A DNA stretch of 64,000 nucleotides from Oxyruncus cristatus (Eukaryota; Chordata; Aves; Passeriformes; Cotingidae), in assembly GCA_013399855.1 (NCBI GenBank), contig VXAY01002054.1, forward strand, positions 530,676 through 594,675, written 5' to 3'. The translations under genes were made by a program, and so were the position numbers. This document shows, piece by piece, positions 1 through 43,153 of the stretch; the stretch's first letter is position 1, and every line of letters starts with the position of its first letter. Under the pieces are notes generated by a model. The model was not told the DNA's origin and made no database searches. It saw nothing but the letters and a program-made list of their open reading frames with translations.

Positions 1-710
1 CTCTGTGCCCCCCCGGCCCTGCGGGTGCAGAGCAGCTCCTCGGACCCCGGCAGGAGCTGACGCGGCACATCCTGCCCGTGTTAACCTTGGCCGCCGCTCC
101 CGTGGCTTTCTGGATGATTGAAACCATCCCGGCAGGGCAGGGCCGGGCCAGGAGGGGAGAAGTGCTGAGCCAGCGAAAAACGGAGCCGGGGTCTCCCCTG
201 GGAAAGCGTTCGGTGCTGCCAGCCCCTGCCCGCTCGGGGACCCCCACCCTGGCACCGACGGGGCACTGCCCACCTCGGTGGGACCCGAAGCTCTTGGCTG
301 TGGGATAAATCCCCCTGAAGAGGTGGGATAATCCCCCTTTGGAGAGTCCCGACACTTAAGCCCCAGCACACGAGCGAGGCTCCCCCGCGGGAGCTGCCAA
401 CGCCGTCTGGATCCATTCCTAGCTGCCAACCCGAAATTCGCAGCGGGGAACGCACCTCCAGAAAAAAACCAGAGCAACTGCAGAGCTTTGTGGCAAATAT
501 CCTTCCCCCGACCGAAGCAGCGCTGCCAAGGCCGAGGGCTGTTTGCAGGCCGTTCTCCCGGGCAGCCGCAGGGCAGATGTCCTGACAGCCCCGCTCCTGG
601 CGCTCTGGGGGCCCGGCGGCAGAGGGCAGCTCTCCTTCGCTCCGAGCCGCCGGCGCTTCCCCACGCGCGGCTCCGTCCCACGCCCGCAAGCCCTGGCGAG
701 TTTCTAGTCC
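1..710. promoter_or_regulatory. CpG-rich stretch, unassigned
   Basis: This stretch is GC-rich and dense in CpG dinucleotides, especially from 520 to 700, in contrast to the AT-rich DNA that follows. That composition is typical of a vertebrate promoter or first-exon island, but I see no recognisable protein, splice pattern or TATA box. It is about 3.5 kb upstream of the PHAF1 start, so it could be the promoter of a neighbouring gene, a distal element, or part of a gene cut by the window edge. The open frames here encode no family I recognise and are probably a by-product of high GC. Confidence 0.4.
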
Positions 711-3700
711 CTCCCGGTAACTTTTGCGGTTCCCCCCCCCCTTTCTTTTGACCTGTTGGATTGCAAAGCCCACCTCTTGTTTACCAACATGTACCCGCAG
801 ACGCGTGGAATTCAGAAAAACTAAGTAAGAATCCAGTAAATCCCTGAAGCTGCCTCTCTCACCCCAAAATGTGACGGCGCCACAAGGCTTTGGTAGCAGG
901 GAACCTGGATCGTCTCTGATGGATGCACCCACTGCCCTTCCTTCAGTCAGAAACATTTAACAACTGAGCCAGGCTTTAAAAATTGATTACAATTTTCAGA
1001 AAGCTGCACATTGCTTCCTGAGCCCTGGGGCTGAATTTGGGCATTTTCCAAGAAGTGCTCCATAATCTGGAGAGGAAGGAGGGTAATTTTATTCTTTTAA
1101 AATTTAATTTTTGCTTGTCACGAGCAGTTGACCAAATGATGGTGCTTTGCCCAATCTGCCTTGAAAATGCCATCCTGCCTGGAGTGACTGGTGAGCCAAG
1201 AGGGCTTCTCCAGTCACTCAGGGGGCTTTTCTTTCAGCTGCTCACATTGGTCCCTGCTCAGGACCCTCAGCACTCTGGTTCTGTGGTGGGGGCAGGCAGA
1301 GGGGGCTCCATCCCAGCACCCCACAGAAAACACTGCTCCCCACCTCTGAGTGCAGCTGCAGCACAGAGCTACCCAAGGGGCAGGACATCCCAGTATCCCC
1401 AGGCAGCTTGCTGGTGCTTGCTGGGCTTGGGGCAGAAAAGGTGTTGGAAGAGCGGGGAATTTTCATAACTGCTGGCTCAGCTGTGCAAAAACCACGCCCC
1501 AGCCCAGCCTGCAGCTGGATCTCCAGCTGGGACAGGCTCTCCAGGCGATGTGCCCAGCGGAGATGGGGTGGTCCTGGGGGTCTCTAGCTTCTCTGAGGAG
1601 CTGGTGTTCACTTCTGCAAACCAGGCCCTCCTGCTGCTGTTAGAGTGAGGGCTCAGAAGCAACCCTCGAGCTGCTCTCCTCCACTGGTACAACTGAACAA
1701 CAGCCATGCAAATGGCCTGGGGTGGGTTTTCTGCCTCCTGTGACTTCGGATTTGGCTTCTTCTTGTCTTGGTTGGTGGAATGAGAAATGTGGTCTGAAAG
1801 GAAACCAACTCCTCTGGGAATCCAGGGAGGATGCCTCAGGTGCATGGGGGAGTTTTCCTCTGCCCAGGGAGGGAGAGGTTTTGGTCTCAGTGGTGGGCAT
1901 GGGTGCAGGGGATGCTCCATCTCAGCTGTGCCTGCACTTGCTCCCCTTCAGAATGCTGTGTGGGATTTTCAGCCAGCTGGGGTTTCCTGCTGATCTGTGC
2001 CTGGGACCTCCCTCCTCAACCTGGGGAGCCACTGCAGTGAGCAGCAAACACCCAAGGCTGTTGGGTGCCACTGCCCTTGCCTGGCCCTGACAAGCTCGCT
2101 CTGCCCTCCCGGTTGTGTCAGGGCTGTGTTTTAAGCCCAGAGATGTGGAAGTGGCTCACACCCACCTGTTCTCCATCCAGCATCCTGACCTGAGGGCTGT
2201 CTGTGCCCTGGGCCTGCTGAAAAGTGGTGCTGCATGTCCTTCATGCCCTGGTAAATGACTGGGGTATGCAGATTTCTCTACATATTTATTCTCCCAAGTA
2301 CAGTCCTTATGGATGTCACTATATGAATATATATAAAAAAATAATATGTAAATATTGTATGTATATATATATGTATTTTATATATATGGTGATTCGGAGA
2401 TAGTGGGTGACTCATAAGGATTAGCCCATGCTCCTGGGAGAGGAAAGGCTATTTTCTCTTTTTGAGCCAACAAAGATGTGTCAGAGGGCTGGAGTGAAGC
2501 GGAAACACTGGCAGCACCTCTGTGCTTTTCAGCATATTAAGATGTCACCATGCTTGCATTCAAAAAAAAAAGCAAGCAAGGCATGAATAATAAATAGAGC
2601 AATGTGCAGCTGACTTCAAGGGAAAGCTAATTTCCCTGGGGCTTGCTCCACGCCACATACATTAAAATCTCACCTGCTTTGACAGCTCTGTGACCTGAAG
2701 AGAGATGCTGAGAAACGTGGTGTTCAGAGCAGATCCTGGCCAAGGTCCTGCTCCCAAACGTGACTGGGATTTCTTTCCAAGGCTTTGATTCCCCCTGCCA
2801 GCAATGGCTTGCTCTGCCCGTGGGAAGGAGGTGTAGTGGAAAATCCACCTGAAATAACGTTTGACTCTTCCTTTTTCTCTTTTAAGTATGAGATCCCCAA
2901 ACTTCTGTGGCTGGCTGCCTGACAGGAGTTCTCAGCTGATTTTTTCTCTCCTGCTGTGGGATATTCCATGTGATGGGGCTGGCCTGCCACTGGCCTTGCT
3001 GGGACATGGTGGGCATGTGGGCAGCGCATGGATGGTGGGGTCAGGCTGGGACTGAGCATCACCCCCCAGAAGGATGCAGCAGGGGAGAGGAGGCAGGAGG
3101 TGGGTGTTGCCCAAGGAGAGGCTTTCTGCTGCCACCCTCTAATAAACAGGGAAGAAATGCATGTCCCCTCACTCCCTGCGCCTCTTGGAGCACAGACCTG
3201 CCACCAGAAGGAGTTACAGCTGCTTCCACACCCACTGCACTCTCCTGGCTTTCCATCAGTGCAGCCCTACTCCAGAGAAGGTGTCGCTTCGCCTGGGCCT
3301 GGCACAGGTCTATATCATTGGGTTTTCTCAGTTACTTTTAATTCTCTGCTTCTTTGGGCGATGCTTGACATGCTGCCTTTCTTTTTGGATCAAATTTCCC
3401 CTGTAAAAATGGGTGATAGTCTGCCATAGGGTGTCCAAAGTGGTGGCACATCCCGACATCCCGGGGGAGGTCAGTTTGCTCCTGGGCTGTGTGGGTGCTT
3501 CTGCCACTTGTGGTCTTTGGGTGTGAGCCTCACCCCAAGGGAAACACGGGCTTCTTTGGGGTCAGAACCCTGGGGTGGCTCAAACAACATCGCAGAGCCA
3601 ATGACCTTGTTACTACTTTCTTCCTTACTGAGTCATTCCCACGTTCGTTCCGGTAACTTTGCTCGTGCCACTGACTAATTTCTCCTCAACTCTGCTCTCC

Positions 3701-3780
3701 CCCACCCTGGCCCTTCAACAGGAAAAACTGGATGCAACCGGCTTGGTTTGGGCTGGTTGTTTTTCCCTCGATCCCGAGCT
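711..3780. other. Upstream intergenic DNA, no gene seen
   Basis: No exon or RNA gene can be supported here. It contains an AT-dinucleotide-rich tract (listed separately) and two plus-strand AATAAA hexamers, at 2589-2594 and 3141-3146. These could be the poly(A) signal of a plus-strand gene lying to the left; CBFB would be expected there by synteny. I cannot recognise any coding sequence for it. The hexamers alone are weak evidence. Confidence 0.5.
2320..2388. repeat. AT/TA-rich simple repeat
   Basis: About 70 bases are almost purely A and T, with interrupted runs of TATATA and ATGTAT. This is a low-complexity tract likely to vary in length. No function is visible. Confidence 0.8.
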
Positions 3781-3838
3781 CAGCGGTGCAAACCGGGCCT
3801 TGCACTGTGGGTCCAACACTCGCCCGGCGACAGAGGCG

Positions 3839-3849
3839 GGACTCGAACC
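3839..3849 (-). other. tRNA B-box-like match at assembly-gap edge
   Basis: Read on the minus strand these 11 bases are GGTTCGAGTCC, an exact match to the Pol III B-box consensus GGTTCGANTCC that forms the T-arm of tRNA genes. The flanking bases allow a four-pair T-stem. The rest of any tRNA would lie to the right, inside the run of N, so neither A box nor anticodon can be seen. No TTTT terminator follows closely on the minus strand. It may be a real partial tRNA gene, a degenerate copy, or chance in GC-rich promoter DNA. Confidence 0.25.
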
Positions 3850-3860
3850 CGAGTCTCCCC

Positions 3861-4205
3861 NNNNNNNNNNNNNNNNNNNNNNNNNNNNNNNNNNNNNNNN
3901 NNNNNNNNNNNNNNNNNNNNNNNNNNNNNNNNNNNNNNNNNNNNNNNNNNNNNNNNNNNNNNNNNNNNNNNNNNNNNNNNNNNNNNNNNNNNNNNNNNNN
4001 NNNNNNNNNNNNNNNNNNNNNNNNNNNNNNNNNNNNNNNNNNNNNNNNNNNNNNNNNNNNNNNNNNNNNNNNNNNNNNNNNNNNNNNNNNNNNNNNNNNN
4101 NNNNNNNNNNNNNNNNNNNNNNNNNNNNNNNNNNNNNNNNNNNNNNNNNNNNNNNNNNNNNNNNNNNNNNNNNNNNNNNNNNNNNNNNNNNNNNNNNNNN
4201 NNNNN
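3861..4205. other. Assembly gap (run of N)
   Basis: There are 345 undetermined bases directly upstream of the PHAF1 start codon. GC-rich sequence lies on both sides, so the gap probably covers the core of the PHAF1 CpG-island promoter and the transcription start. The gap size may be an estimate. Confidence 0.99.
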
Positions 4206-34900
<30,695 letters not shown>

Positions 34901-35333
34901 GCCTCCCCCGCAGAGTCAGCTAATCTCAATGCTACAGAATTAGTACAGCGTGCCTTGATTTGCTGCCACTTATAATATGGAAAGCACGTTATGATTTTTT
35001 TTTTTTCAATAAGCCTTTCCACCCAGGAGCGGTGTGGAGAGGGAATTCTCTCAACCCTTCATCATGGGGCATGGAACTGTTGATGGAGGAAAGCAGCTTA
35101 GGTGCCTGTGCCGTCGTTTATTCCTCTCCGTTGCCCTCATCCTATGCAGCACAGACCTGAAGAGACTGTCCCTCCTTCTCAGCTGGCAGAAGGGGGAAAT
35201 GGAAGAGGGGCACATAATGACTGCAAGAGTTAGAAGCACAAACTTTCTGAGCCTTGGAGCATCTGGAAGCAGGTATTGATTTTAGTCTGTTTGTGTTACT
35301 GTATTGATGTGGTGGTCACATTTTAAGAAAAAC

Positions 35334-35359
35334 GTGTGTGTATATATATATAGATATAA
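35334..35359. repeat. GT/TA simple repeat in 3' UTR
   Basis: A short (GT)n(TA)n tract within the PHAF1 3' UTR, likely to be length-variable. Confidence 0.7.
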
Positions 35360-36327
35360 ACACATCGGTATTTCTGTGGCTTAGGACATTGTACCAAGTG
35401 TGACAAGGATGTATATATGTCCATGATTTCAGGCACCACATCTTTGTGTAACTTTAAACCAAGCAAGTAGCATGTGCATAATACTTGGTTGTAACATTTG
35501 CACTACATACACTTTAATTACTTGATAAATGTTTATCTTCACTGAGGAGCATCTGTGTACTGGGTGTGAGTGGGGTGTGATGGTTATTTAATGTACACTG
35601 CACATAAAGCTTATTTATACAGTGGATCAAATTTATCCACCTTCCTGCACTAATATGTACTTGATATGCTGAAAAAATTTTTTTTCTTTCATGGCTGGTT
35701 TACTAATTTTTTTCATACGCAGTTTCAAAAAAAAAAAAATTCTGAAAGAAGTTATTTCTATGATTGAATTATGTTTTAGTGAAAAGATTTGATACAATTT
35801 TTCATACTAGTGAAAAATTTAACGAAGAAATAATGTTGCCTCATTTGCCTCTGTTGCAAAATCCTCTATTCCTACTCTATTTCCTTAGAGAAAGAGAAGC
35901 TGTATATAATGGTATCTCAGACAGAAATTCCCGAGTTCTGCCATCACCAGGAAAACCTTTTCTGTAACTTCTGATGTATGACTTTAATTTATGCCAAAGG
36001 TTTAGCCAAAGACATCCCTGTTGTAGTTCCACCATTTCTGTACATACATGCTAACTGCACACCCCACCCCAGCAGACAGGATAGAGGCTTCTTTCTAGTT
36101 GGGAGATGCTGCTTGTGACATTTTATCCCAGGAGGATACTTTAGGTTTCTAGTTCTCTTACCAGTCTTATTTGGGAGAAATAGGTGGTCTGTCTTTGAAA
36201 CAATGAACCCTTTTTAAAAATGGACAAGAGAAATGTATAATTTTATCCCATTTTTAATATTTTGGTGTCGCAACTTGTGATACATAGATGACAATTTTGT
36301 GAGTTTTACTATGTGTGTACAGATTTT

Positions 36328-36335
36328 TGTAAATA
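36328..36335 (+). promoter_or_regulatory. Pumilio-type response element in PHAF1 3' UTR
   Basis: TGTAAATA is an exact match to the UGUANAUA consensus bound by PUM1/PUM2, placed about 500 bases before the poly(A) signal. A single 8-mer match is weak evidence of function, particularly in AT-rich sequence. Confidence 0.35.
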
Positions 36336-36774
36336 TGACATTTTTGTAATTTTAACTCCATGTACAGTGTAATCTTGTATAGTTTATCAATGAATGAGAG
36401 ATAGGAAATTGAATGTTAACTGAAGTTTTGGATCCTGGACCAGTAGCAGGGATAAATGCGTGTGTGTGTGTGAGATGTTCTTTGCCATTTAGTCTTCCTG
36501 TATACTGTGATACTCTAAAGTGTTTTGCTAAAACAAACAAAAAAGCCCCGTGGAAAATCTAATGGATAAGGAAAAAGTTACTGTTTACCTTTATCCCTAG
36601 GTGTCACTCCTGTTGAATCCCTGTTCAATCTGTGCTGTCTCCCGTGATCGTTGCTTGCTAAGAAAATTCTATGCCTCAACCTTCCTTTTTGTTTCCTCTC
36701 TAATTTTAATTTCATTTTACATAGCCCTTCTGTAAATTAAATGGAATAATAATGAGCATGTACACTGAAAGAAA

Positions 36775-36840
36775 AATAAAAAGAGACTCTCAGTTACTGT
36801 TTTTGTGTTAAATACAGTTGCTGGGTGTTTTTGTAATAAA
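36775..36840 (+). terminator. PHAF1: PHAF1 poly(A) signals
   Basis: Two canonical AATAAA hexamers lie at 36775-36780 and 36835-36840. The second is followed within 25 bases by a T-rich run at 36860, fitting a downstream cleavage element. They are the best candidates for the 3' end of the main PHAF1 transcript. Confidence 0.7.
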
Positions 36841-38563
36841 ATCATGGATGCTTTTGCTTTTTTTTTTTTCTTACCAAATAGTTCTTTTTATTTTACTGTC
36901 TTGCAGAGATAGATCATATTTGAAGTACCTGACTAGTGTTCCTCCTTTATAGCCAGTTCAGTATGTTCTCCAAAGAAACTGTAACTAACAACTTGCAGTC
37001 TGTTTCCTGGTAGATACACTGAAGTGGTTTATAAATGTTGGCCCTGCGGTGTAGGAGGCAAGTCTGACTTTGGTGTTTAGCCCCGAGGGCTCTGCAGTGT
37101 GCTCAGAGCGCAGTTTTTGGCTCCTGTCAGCCGTTGCTCTGGTGGAGGCGGTTGCAGTGTCCAGGAGTGTGACTGTTGCCCAGCGGGAGGGAGGCAGTGC
37201 CTGCAGTGAGAGCAGCAAACGGGACTTCTCCTGCTGTGTGCTCGTGCCCTGAGGTAGGTCAGAAGAGTGCTGGGACTCTGCTGACCCTGCAGTAGCTCAC
37301 AGGTCGGTGCAGGGCATAAGGGATGGGGCTCCTTTTCCATTCCCATTTCCTCTACACTGGCTGTGTAATGCAGGGTAGAGCACTTGTGCTCTGACATCCC
37401 TTGCTGCTGGAAAGTAAAATGACCTTGCTTAGTGCTTGGCTCACTGTGCTCTTGCAGAATTTTGTGATCTCTGAATTGAGAGGGTGTGCATGCTTAGTCT
37501 CGTTGCTAAAATACGACAGCAATGCTGATGGTAACTTCAATTAACTTTAACTAATTCTTTTCTAATAAAGGCTCCACAAAAGCTGCAAGAGGAGATAAAT
37601 CCTTGATGGGATATGTGACTAATGCTATGCAGATGCTGCCAGTATCCTTCTCTCAAGCGTATTCAGTTGCAGTTCTTCAGAAGAGCGAGGTCAGGCCTGC
37701 CGCTGTGCATGCACCCCGAGCCTTAGGGCAGGAGCAGCACCAAAGGGGTCTAACAACTACAGGGACTCCCATCTTCACTTGTAATGCTCTGGTGTGTCCA
37801 AGTGACTGAAACAGTGCAGGTAATTAATAGTGCTCTCCTAACAACCCAGATTCTTCTCTAGGTCAGTCCCTTCAAACTGAAAATTCCTCTGCACAGACCA
37901 AAAATTAAAGGCAACTTTGCCTCCTGGCTGCTGCTGCTGGGCTGAGCACAAAGCTTTGGGGGGAGGCAGATCTGAAGAAGCACCCGGGGAGATTGGAGCA
38001 GCTCCTCTGGGTTTCGTCCCCTTCCTTTGTGAATGCAGCTGTTCACAGCTCACTCCTCTGAGATGTTTGCTCCTGTTTGGGCTAAACCAAGCCAAGCTGT
38101 TCCTCTGCTAAAGCATTAGGGATGCTGGAGCAGTTAAGGAATTGCTGGCATGGAAAGTTTAGGATTGGGTGGAGGGGACTGATGGCAGTTTTGAATCACC
38201 AGAAAGAACAGAGTTAAGGAATAGGGCACAGAGGACCTCTGGGGGAGAAAGTGAGGATGGCAGTGTGACAAGGAGGAGGGCTGGGACAAGGCAGTTCCTG
38301 TGAACCAAAAGGTGTTCTGAGCAAAGGGCTGCTCAGGGTGTAGTGTGTGCCAGCTCCAGCTCTGCCAGGGGATCATCACCTTCCCCTCCCAAGGAAAAAA
38401 GAGGTTTGGGCTGCATCAGATCCCAGCTCAGCAGGTGCCCTTCTTCCTTCTTAGAATTATGTGTGGTTTGACACAGATCCTGCATGTTGGCAACATGTGT
38501 GTTGGTCCATCATTTTGGTTTCATATGACAAAACTGTTTGATATAAAGTACAATTGCATTTTT

Positions 38564-38569
38564 AATAAA
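38564..38569 (+). terminator. Distal poly(A) signal candidate
   Basis: AATAAA is followed by a GT-rich stretch (TGTGCATATTTTGATGTGTG), the arrangement of a working cleavage site. It could be a distal PHAF1 3' end, extending the UTR to about 3.7 kb, or the end of an unannotated plus-strand transcript. Confidence 0.4.
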
Positions 38570-39217
38570 ACATGCTGTGCATATTTTGATGTGTGCCTTT
38601 TTCCTTTGTAAAGAAATTAAGAGTTTGTGTGTGTCTGCTTAACTTGAATATTGCAATATTTCCCAGAGAATTTCATTTGTTTACACCTAATAAAACTACC
38701 CTTCTTCTTGGAGGTGAAGCTGACATTTCTTCCTGTATTCTTTAGGCCTGCAAGCAGTCCGTGGGCTCCTGTGAAGACTACAGGCAGTGCTACGTAGATC
38801 AGTGCTGCTGTGTAATACCAGGACCCTCTGTTCCCCAAAGTGCAGTTCCTGTAGAGAAAACCCAATCTGCTGTTGCTGGGAACTATCACATTTGTAATTC
38901 TAAACAGATTTTTTTTTTTTTGTGAAATAGTAATCAGGTGGCTCAAAATGTCTATTGAGAATAAACCTGCAGGTGTGTAAACAGTCAGCGTGGCTCTTCT
39001 TTGAAAGAAGTGCTGTGTCCAAGCCCTCAGTGCTGTCTTGCTTCAGAGTATTTGGGCAAGGACCAAGTTGTCTGATTTGCCACAATTTCACATGGGCTGG
39101 TTGTGTTTCATAGGTCTTTGAGTTCAGAATAATTTTTGGTGTCATGCTGTTAGAAACATTATTCCATGCTAGTTACAAGGGGTCCATTTCAACTTTTGCC
39201 CAATGAACAGCTTTTTC

Positions 39218-39236
39218 TTTTTTTTTTTTTTTTTTT
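39218..39236. repeat. Poly(T) tract
   Basis: Nineteen consecutive T residues in intergenic DNA. On the minus strand it could be the tail of a retroelement, but no element is recognisable next to it. Confidence 0.8.
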
Positions 39237-42200
39237 ACCTTGGCTACACTAATGCAAAGCCTCCTCTGTGACTCTGTCACACATAACCTGACACAGCACA
39301 TGTAGCCAAATAAATACCTCACTTTGTGTGCCTGGGGAGTTACAGTACAAGTTAGTTCTGGTTGGCTCTTTTGGTGTAAAGGTTCTTTCAGTGGCCCAGG
39401 ATGTTTCAGAGGGAAGGTTGAAGCAAAACAAGGGGAAGTGAGTAGGAGTTAGTGAAGCAGGGGCTTTGTCACAGGCCCTAATGGAACCAGTTCACAGAGT
39501 GAAAACTGCACCCACAAAGGGATTTGGTTTTGCTGAGCTGTGTGACTTGGAGGGTTCGGATGCAACTTAAATATCATATTCTTTACCTGTGTGAACTTTT
39601 GCTGTAAATAGTAAAGTCACTTTTTAAATGTTTTATCTGCCAGATCTTACATCCAAAGCTTTTGTGGTGTTTGTGGGGATGTCTGTTTCTCCAGCAGGCA
39701 AAATCATTCCTTCTCATAATCTGCGAATACCAAGTGCTTGAAGCAGCAGGAAAGGTAAGCTGGAGTTCACAGAGTAGGTCACTCAGTGTGGTGTAAGATA
39801 GCCTTGTAACAGTAACTTTTGTTCTGGACTAGTTGTAATGGTGTAATCTTTTCTCTTTGATACACTGATGAATTACCCTTTAAATGTTACTCCTTTAGTT
39901 GTTTTAAAGTACTGCATGTTGCAATGCTGGAAGCTGGTGTTAAGTGCCTCAATGTTTCACACCTACGCTAGATATTCCACTGAGTGGAAGTTTCATTCCA
40001 GTATTATTATCCTTCGGAGAGACATTTAGTGTAAATACCAATCACAAAAACCCCCTGCATGATTATGCAATGTGCGGTCTAATCAACTAAATAATCAAAA
40101 CACTCTGATTCACTGTATTCCCTTTTCACCTCTGCTCGTCTCAGAAAAACTGCAGCCCTGAAATCCCGAGTTTACCCCGTCCCTCACTGGTTGCTGTGGT
40201 GCATCCACAAGTATAGAGGCTGTGGAGATAATTTCACCCCTTTTTTTCTGCTTCCATGGCTAGAATTTGTTTTAATACCATGCCTTGATTCCCACTCAGT
40301 TCAGTCAGCCCCCTGGGACAAGGCTGTCACTGCAGACCAGTGTTATTTTATACTTTTTCCCTGTTTTTAGCACGGGGCTTCTCAACAGATGGGTGTGAAA
40401 GTGAGGGGGAGAGAGAGAAGATCCGTGAGCTGGGTTTGGATGGATTGGAGTGAGCACTGGGCTGGTCAGGAATGGTGGGGGAGCTGTTTCCCACTCTTGG
40501 AGAGACTCAGGTGTGCTCCTTCTTTGGGGTGTCCTTTTCCCTCTCATTTCTCAATATGGTTTTCTTACTGACCGTAAGCCTCAAATGGGATGAAAAGTTG
40601 TATTTAAAAGTTCTACTGGTTTTTAAAACTGTCCATGGAGTTAGTAGCATCGTTAAGAAATGTGGATGTTTTCTGGGCTGCTGAGACCTGCAGCTCCAGC
40701 TGGAAGAGGTACAACCCAGGAGATTGGCAGTTCTTCAAACTGGGCTCTGGGCTGGACTCCTTTTCTCTCTGATCTGATGGTCTTCCAGCATTCTCCAGGG
40801 AATGCTCTCTGTGCTAATATTCAGGGAGGATTCTCTGAGCTGTTTGATTATTTTGTACTGTTTGAATTTGCAGTTGGGGTTTGCCTCCGAGAACCTGCTG
40901 CAGAGAGATGCATAATTAAACTGCAGACTGGAAGAACAAGATTTTGCCACTCCACTGCTTAAGCCATCTTTGGCTCTCTTTCTGATGATGCTGAGGCTGC
41001 AGTGCCTTGACCGAGTGACGGATCTTGGCATTCGCTACCAGTTTCTGTGTCCAGAGATGCACTCAGAGGTGTTGAATGTGAGGTTCAAGCCAGCTCTGCT
41101 CCTTAGAGTGACCAAATCTGGCTACTTATATACAGTAGGAATAAAACATGACTCTATGTGGATCCCTGGGATTCAATAAAACCTACTGTACTTTATTAAT
41201 TTCAGAAGTTTATGCCTGTCCTGAGAAAGTCTGCTTTGCTTTTCTTGCTACTGGTGGAACCCACTGGGAATGTTTTTATGTTTTCTCATCATGGGTTAGT
41301 CATGAAAAAAATTGCCAAGCAGGGCTTTTTAGCAGACATGACTGGTGTGTTGAATTAGCTAGTTAATTAAAGCTACTCAGAATGTCATTCTGAAATGGAT
41401 GGTTTTGTTTTTCTGAGGTGCATCAGAAAGGTCAGTAGAGGGTCCTTCCTGCCAGCTCTTATGCACACTAAAGGGTTTAGGATTTTCTGAAAAGACGCTT
41501 GTCTTCTAGGAAACAGTCTGCAGCTTGTGTGAGGTCAAAGACTTCTTGCCTGTAGCAGTAAGAGAATGTCATGAACTGCAGGGGCTGCGGCACTGCTGCC
41601 CAGCATTTCCTCAGAGCACTGTGCTCACATACGGGGTCTGTGAACTTCTGCTCCACTGCAGAAGCAAATGCAGACTTAAAGCCAGGTGAAAGGGGCCATG
41701 CAGCGAGGCTGCAGAACAAAAGCAGATGTATCTTTCGTTAACAGAGACTCGATTTAGCATTCACTGGATGAAAGAAATGATCTGTTCCACAGACTGAGAC
41801 AATGGAGTAAACAGTTTGCTCTAGTTCAGGTCCTGCCAGCTCTGGGGGTATGTGCTGGCACAGACTGTGTCAACACAGATGTTGGACAGCAACTTTGATC
41901 TGGGACAAAATGCACTCATTAATGCTGTGTTGTGGTAGATTGCAGATCTGAAGACATTATAGAGGGAGGAGCCAATCTGTACATCTCCAAGCTTAAAAGG
42001 AAGACCTTAATAAGGACTGCTGAGCTGAACAGCTGACTGTAGGAAATAGTAAGGTAAGCCGTGTTTATTTTTCTGTCATTGCCATTAAATTAAGTCCAGC
42101 ACAAGGAAAGACCAAGTTATCCAAAATAATGCATAATGTATTTTTCATGTTAATGTCTTCCTGAAAAATCCCTGTGGTATTAGTCTTACAACATGTGTGC

Positions 42201-43147
42201 AGGTGTTCTTGACAGACTCACTCCAACACCTAGAGGCACGTCCGCATGCTGTCTTTTAATTATGGTATAAATAACTTCCAAACTGTAAACTAGTCACAGG
42301 TAATACATTCTTGGACAAGCTCATAAATACACAAACATCACACATGTCAGCAGACAGGGGCAAGGGTGACTTTCTCCCACCAGCAAGGCTCTGGCTTAGT
42401 TCCACACCCTGCAGAGCTCCTTGTGCAGCTCAAATGAGCATTTTGTACTTCAGGATCACATCTTGAAAAAATCCCAAATGTAAAATGTTGTGATTTCTGT
42501 ACAGCTGACCTTTCCTTGGAAATACATTACTGTAAGGCTTAAATTCATGATGGAAGATTAGGAAAATGTAGGACTGTTGCTAATAATCTACCAGTGGATA
42601 CCAGCAGCTTGCTGTCCTCCGTGGTGTGCATAGTGGGTACAAGTGCTGAGCCTAAGCTGCTGCTGGGTGGGGGGAAGGTTCCACACAGAGATGAAATGCA
42701 GCTGTGCTGCAGGCTCTGTTCAAGGGAAAGCAGCTCCCTGGACACTTATGACTGATAGTAATTTCCTCTGAAGCTGTGTTCATGTGGCACTGGGGCTTCT
42801 CTGATGGATAGGAGGTTTTTTTTGAGGGGAAAAAATTGCAAAAGAACTAACAAACACAGTATGAAAGGTGAATTCAGGCTCTTTGCCCCATGAATTTCGT
42901 AGCTTTTTAACCCTGATTTAGAGGAATTTAGCTGTGCTCTGATGTCTAAAGACAAGATACTCTTTTAAGGTAGTCTACTGTTGAGAAAAACAAAATGCAA
43001 AGTATTAACTATACTTTGAAAAAGTATGTAATCCAGTGTTCTTGTCTGGTGCTTAAAATGCTGAAGAAGTTACTGACTGGACCTTGGAAAGCCCAACAGG
43101 AAGATTGCTGTGTGGTTTTGATTTCTTGCAATACATTTAGACGGGCT

Positions 43148-43153
43148 TTTATT
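43148..43153 (-). terminator. B3GNT9: Candidate B3GNT9 poly(A) signal
   Basis: TTTATT on the plus strand is AATAAA on the minus strand, about 1.15 kb past the B3GNT9 stop. It is the nearest canonical hexamer I found downstream of the stop; others lie further on near 42064 and 41192. The choice is uncertain. Confidence 0.35.

Larger units (their letters stand above)
34901..36860 (+). other. PHAF1: PHAF1 3' UTR
   Basis: This is AT-rich sequence between the stop codon and the strongest poly(A) signals, without a recognisable exon. It holds a GT/TA simple repeat at 35334-35359 and one exact Pumilio-type element. Its end is inferred from the AATAAA at 36835 followed by a T-rich element, so the true cleavage site may differ by tens of bases. 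Confidence 0.7.

Noticed and set aside
81..956. 291-residue open frame on the minus strand in the CpG-rich left edge
   Set aside because: Composition is Gly/Arg/Pro/Ser-rich as expected from random GC-rich DNA, and no motif or family is recognisable. It has no splice or promoter context.
41171..41210. AATAAA at 41175 as the 3' end of PHAF1
   Set aside because: It is more than 6 kb past the stop, with two better signals closer to the gene.
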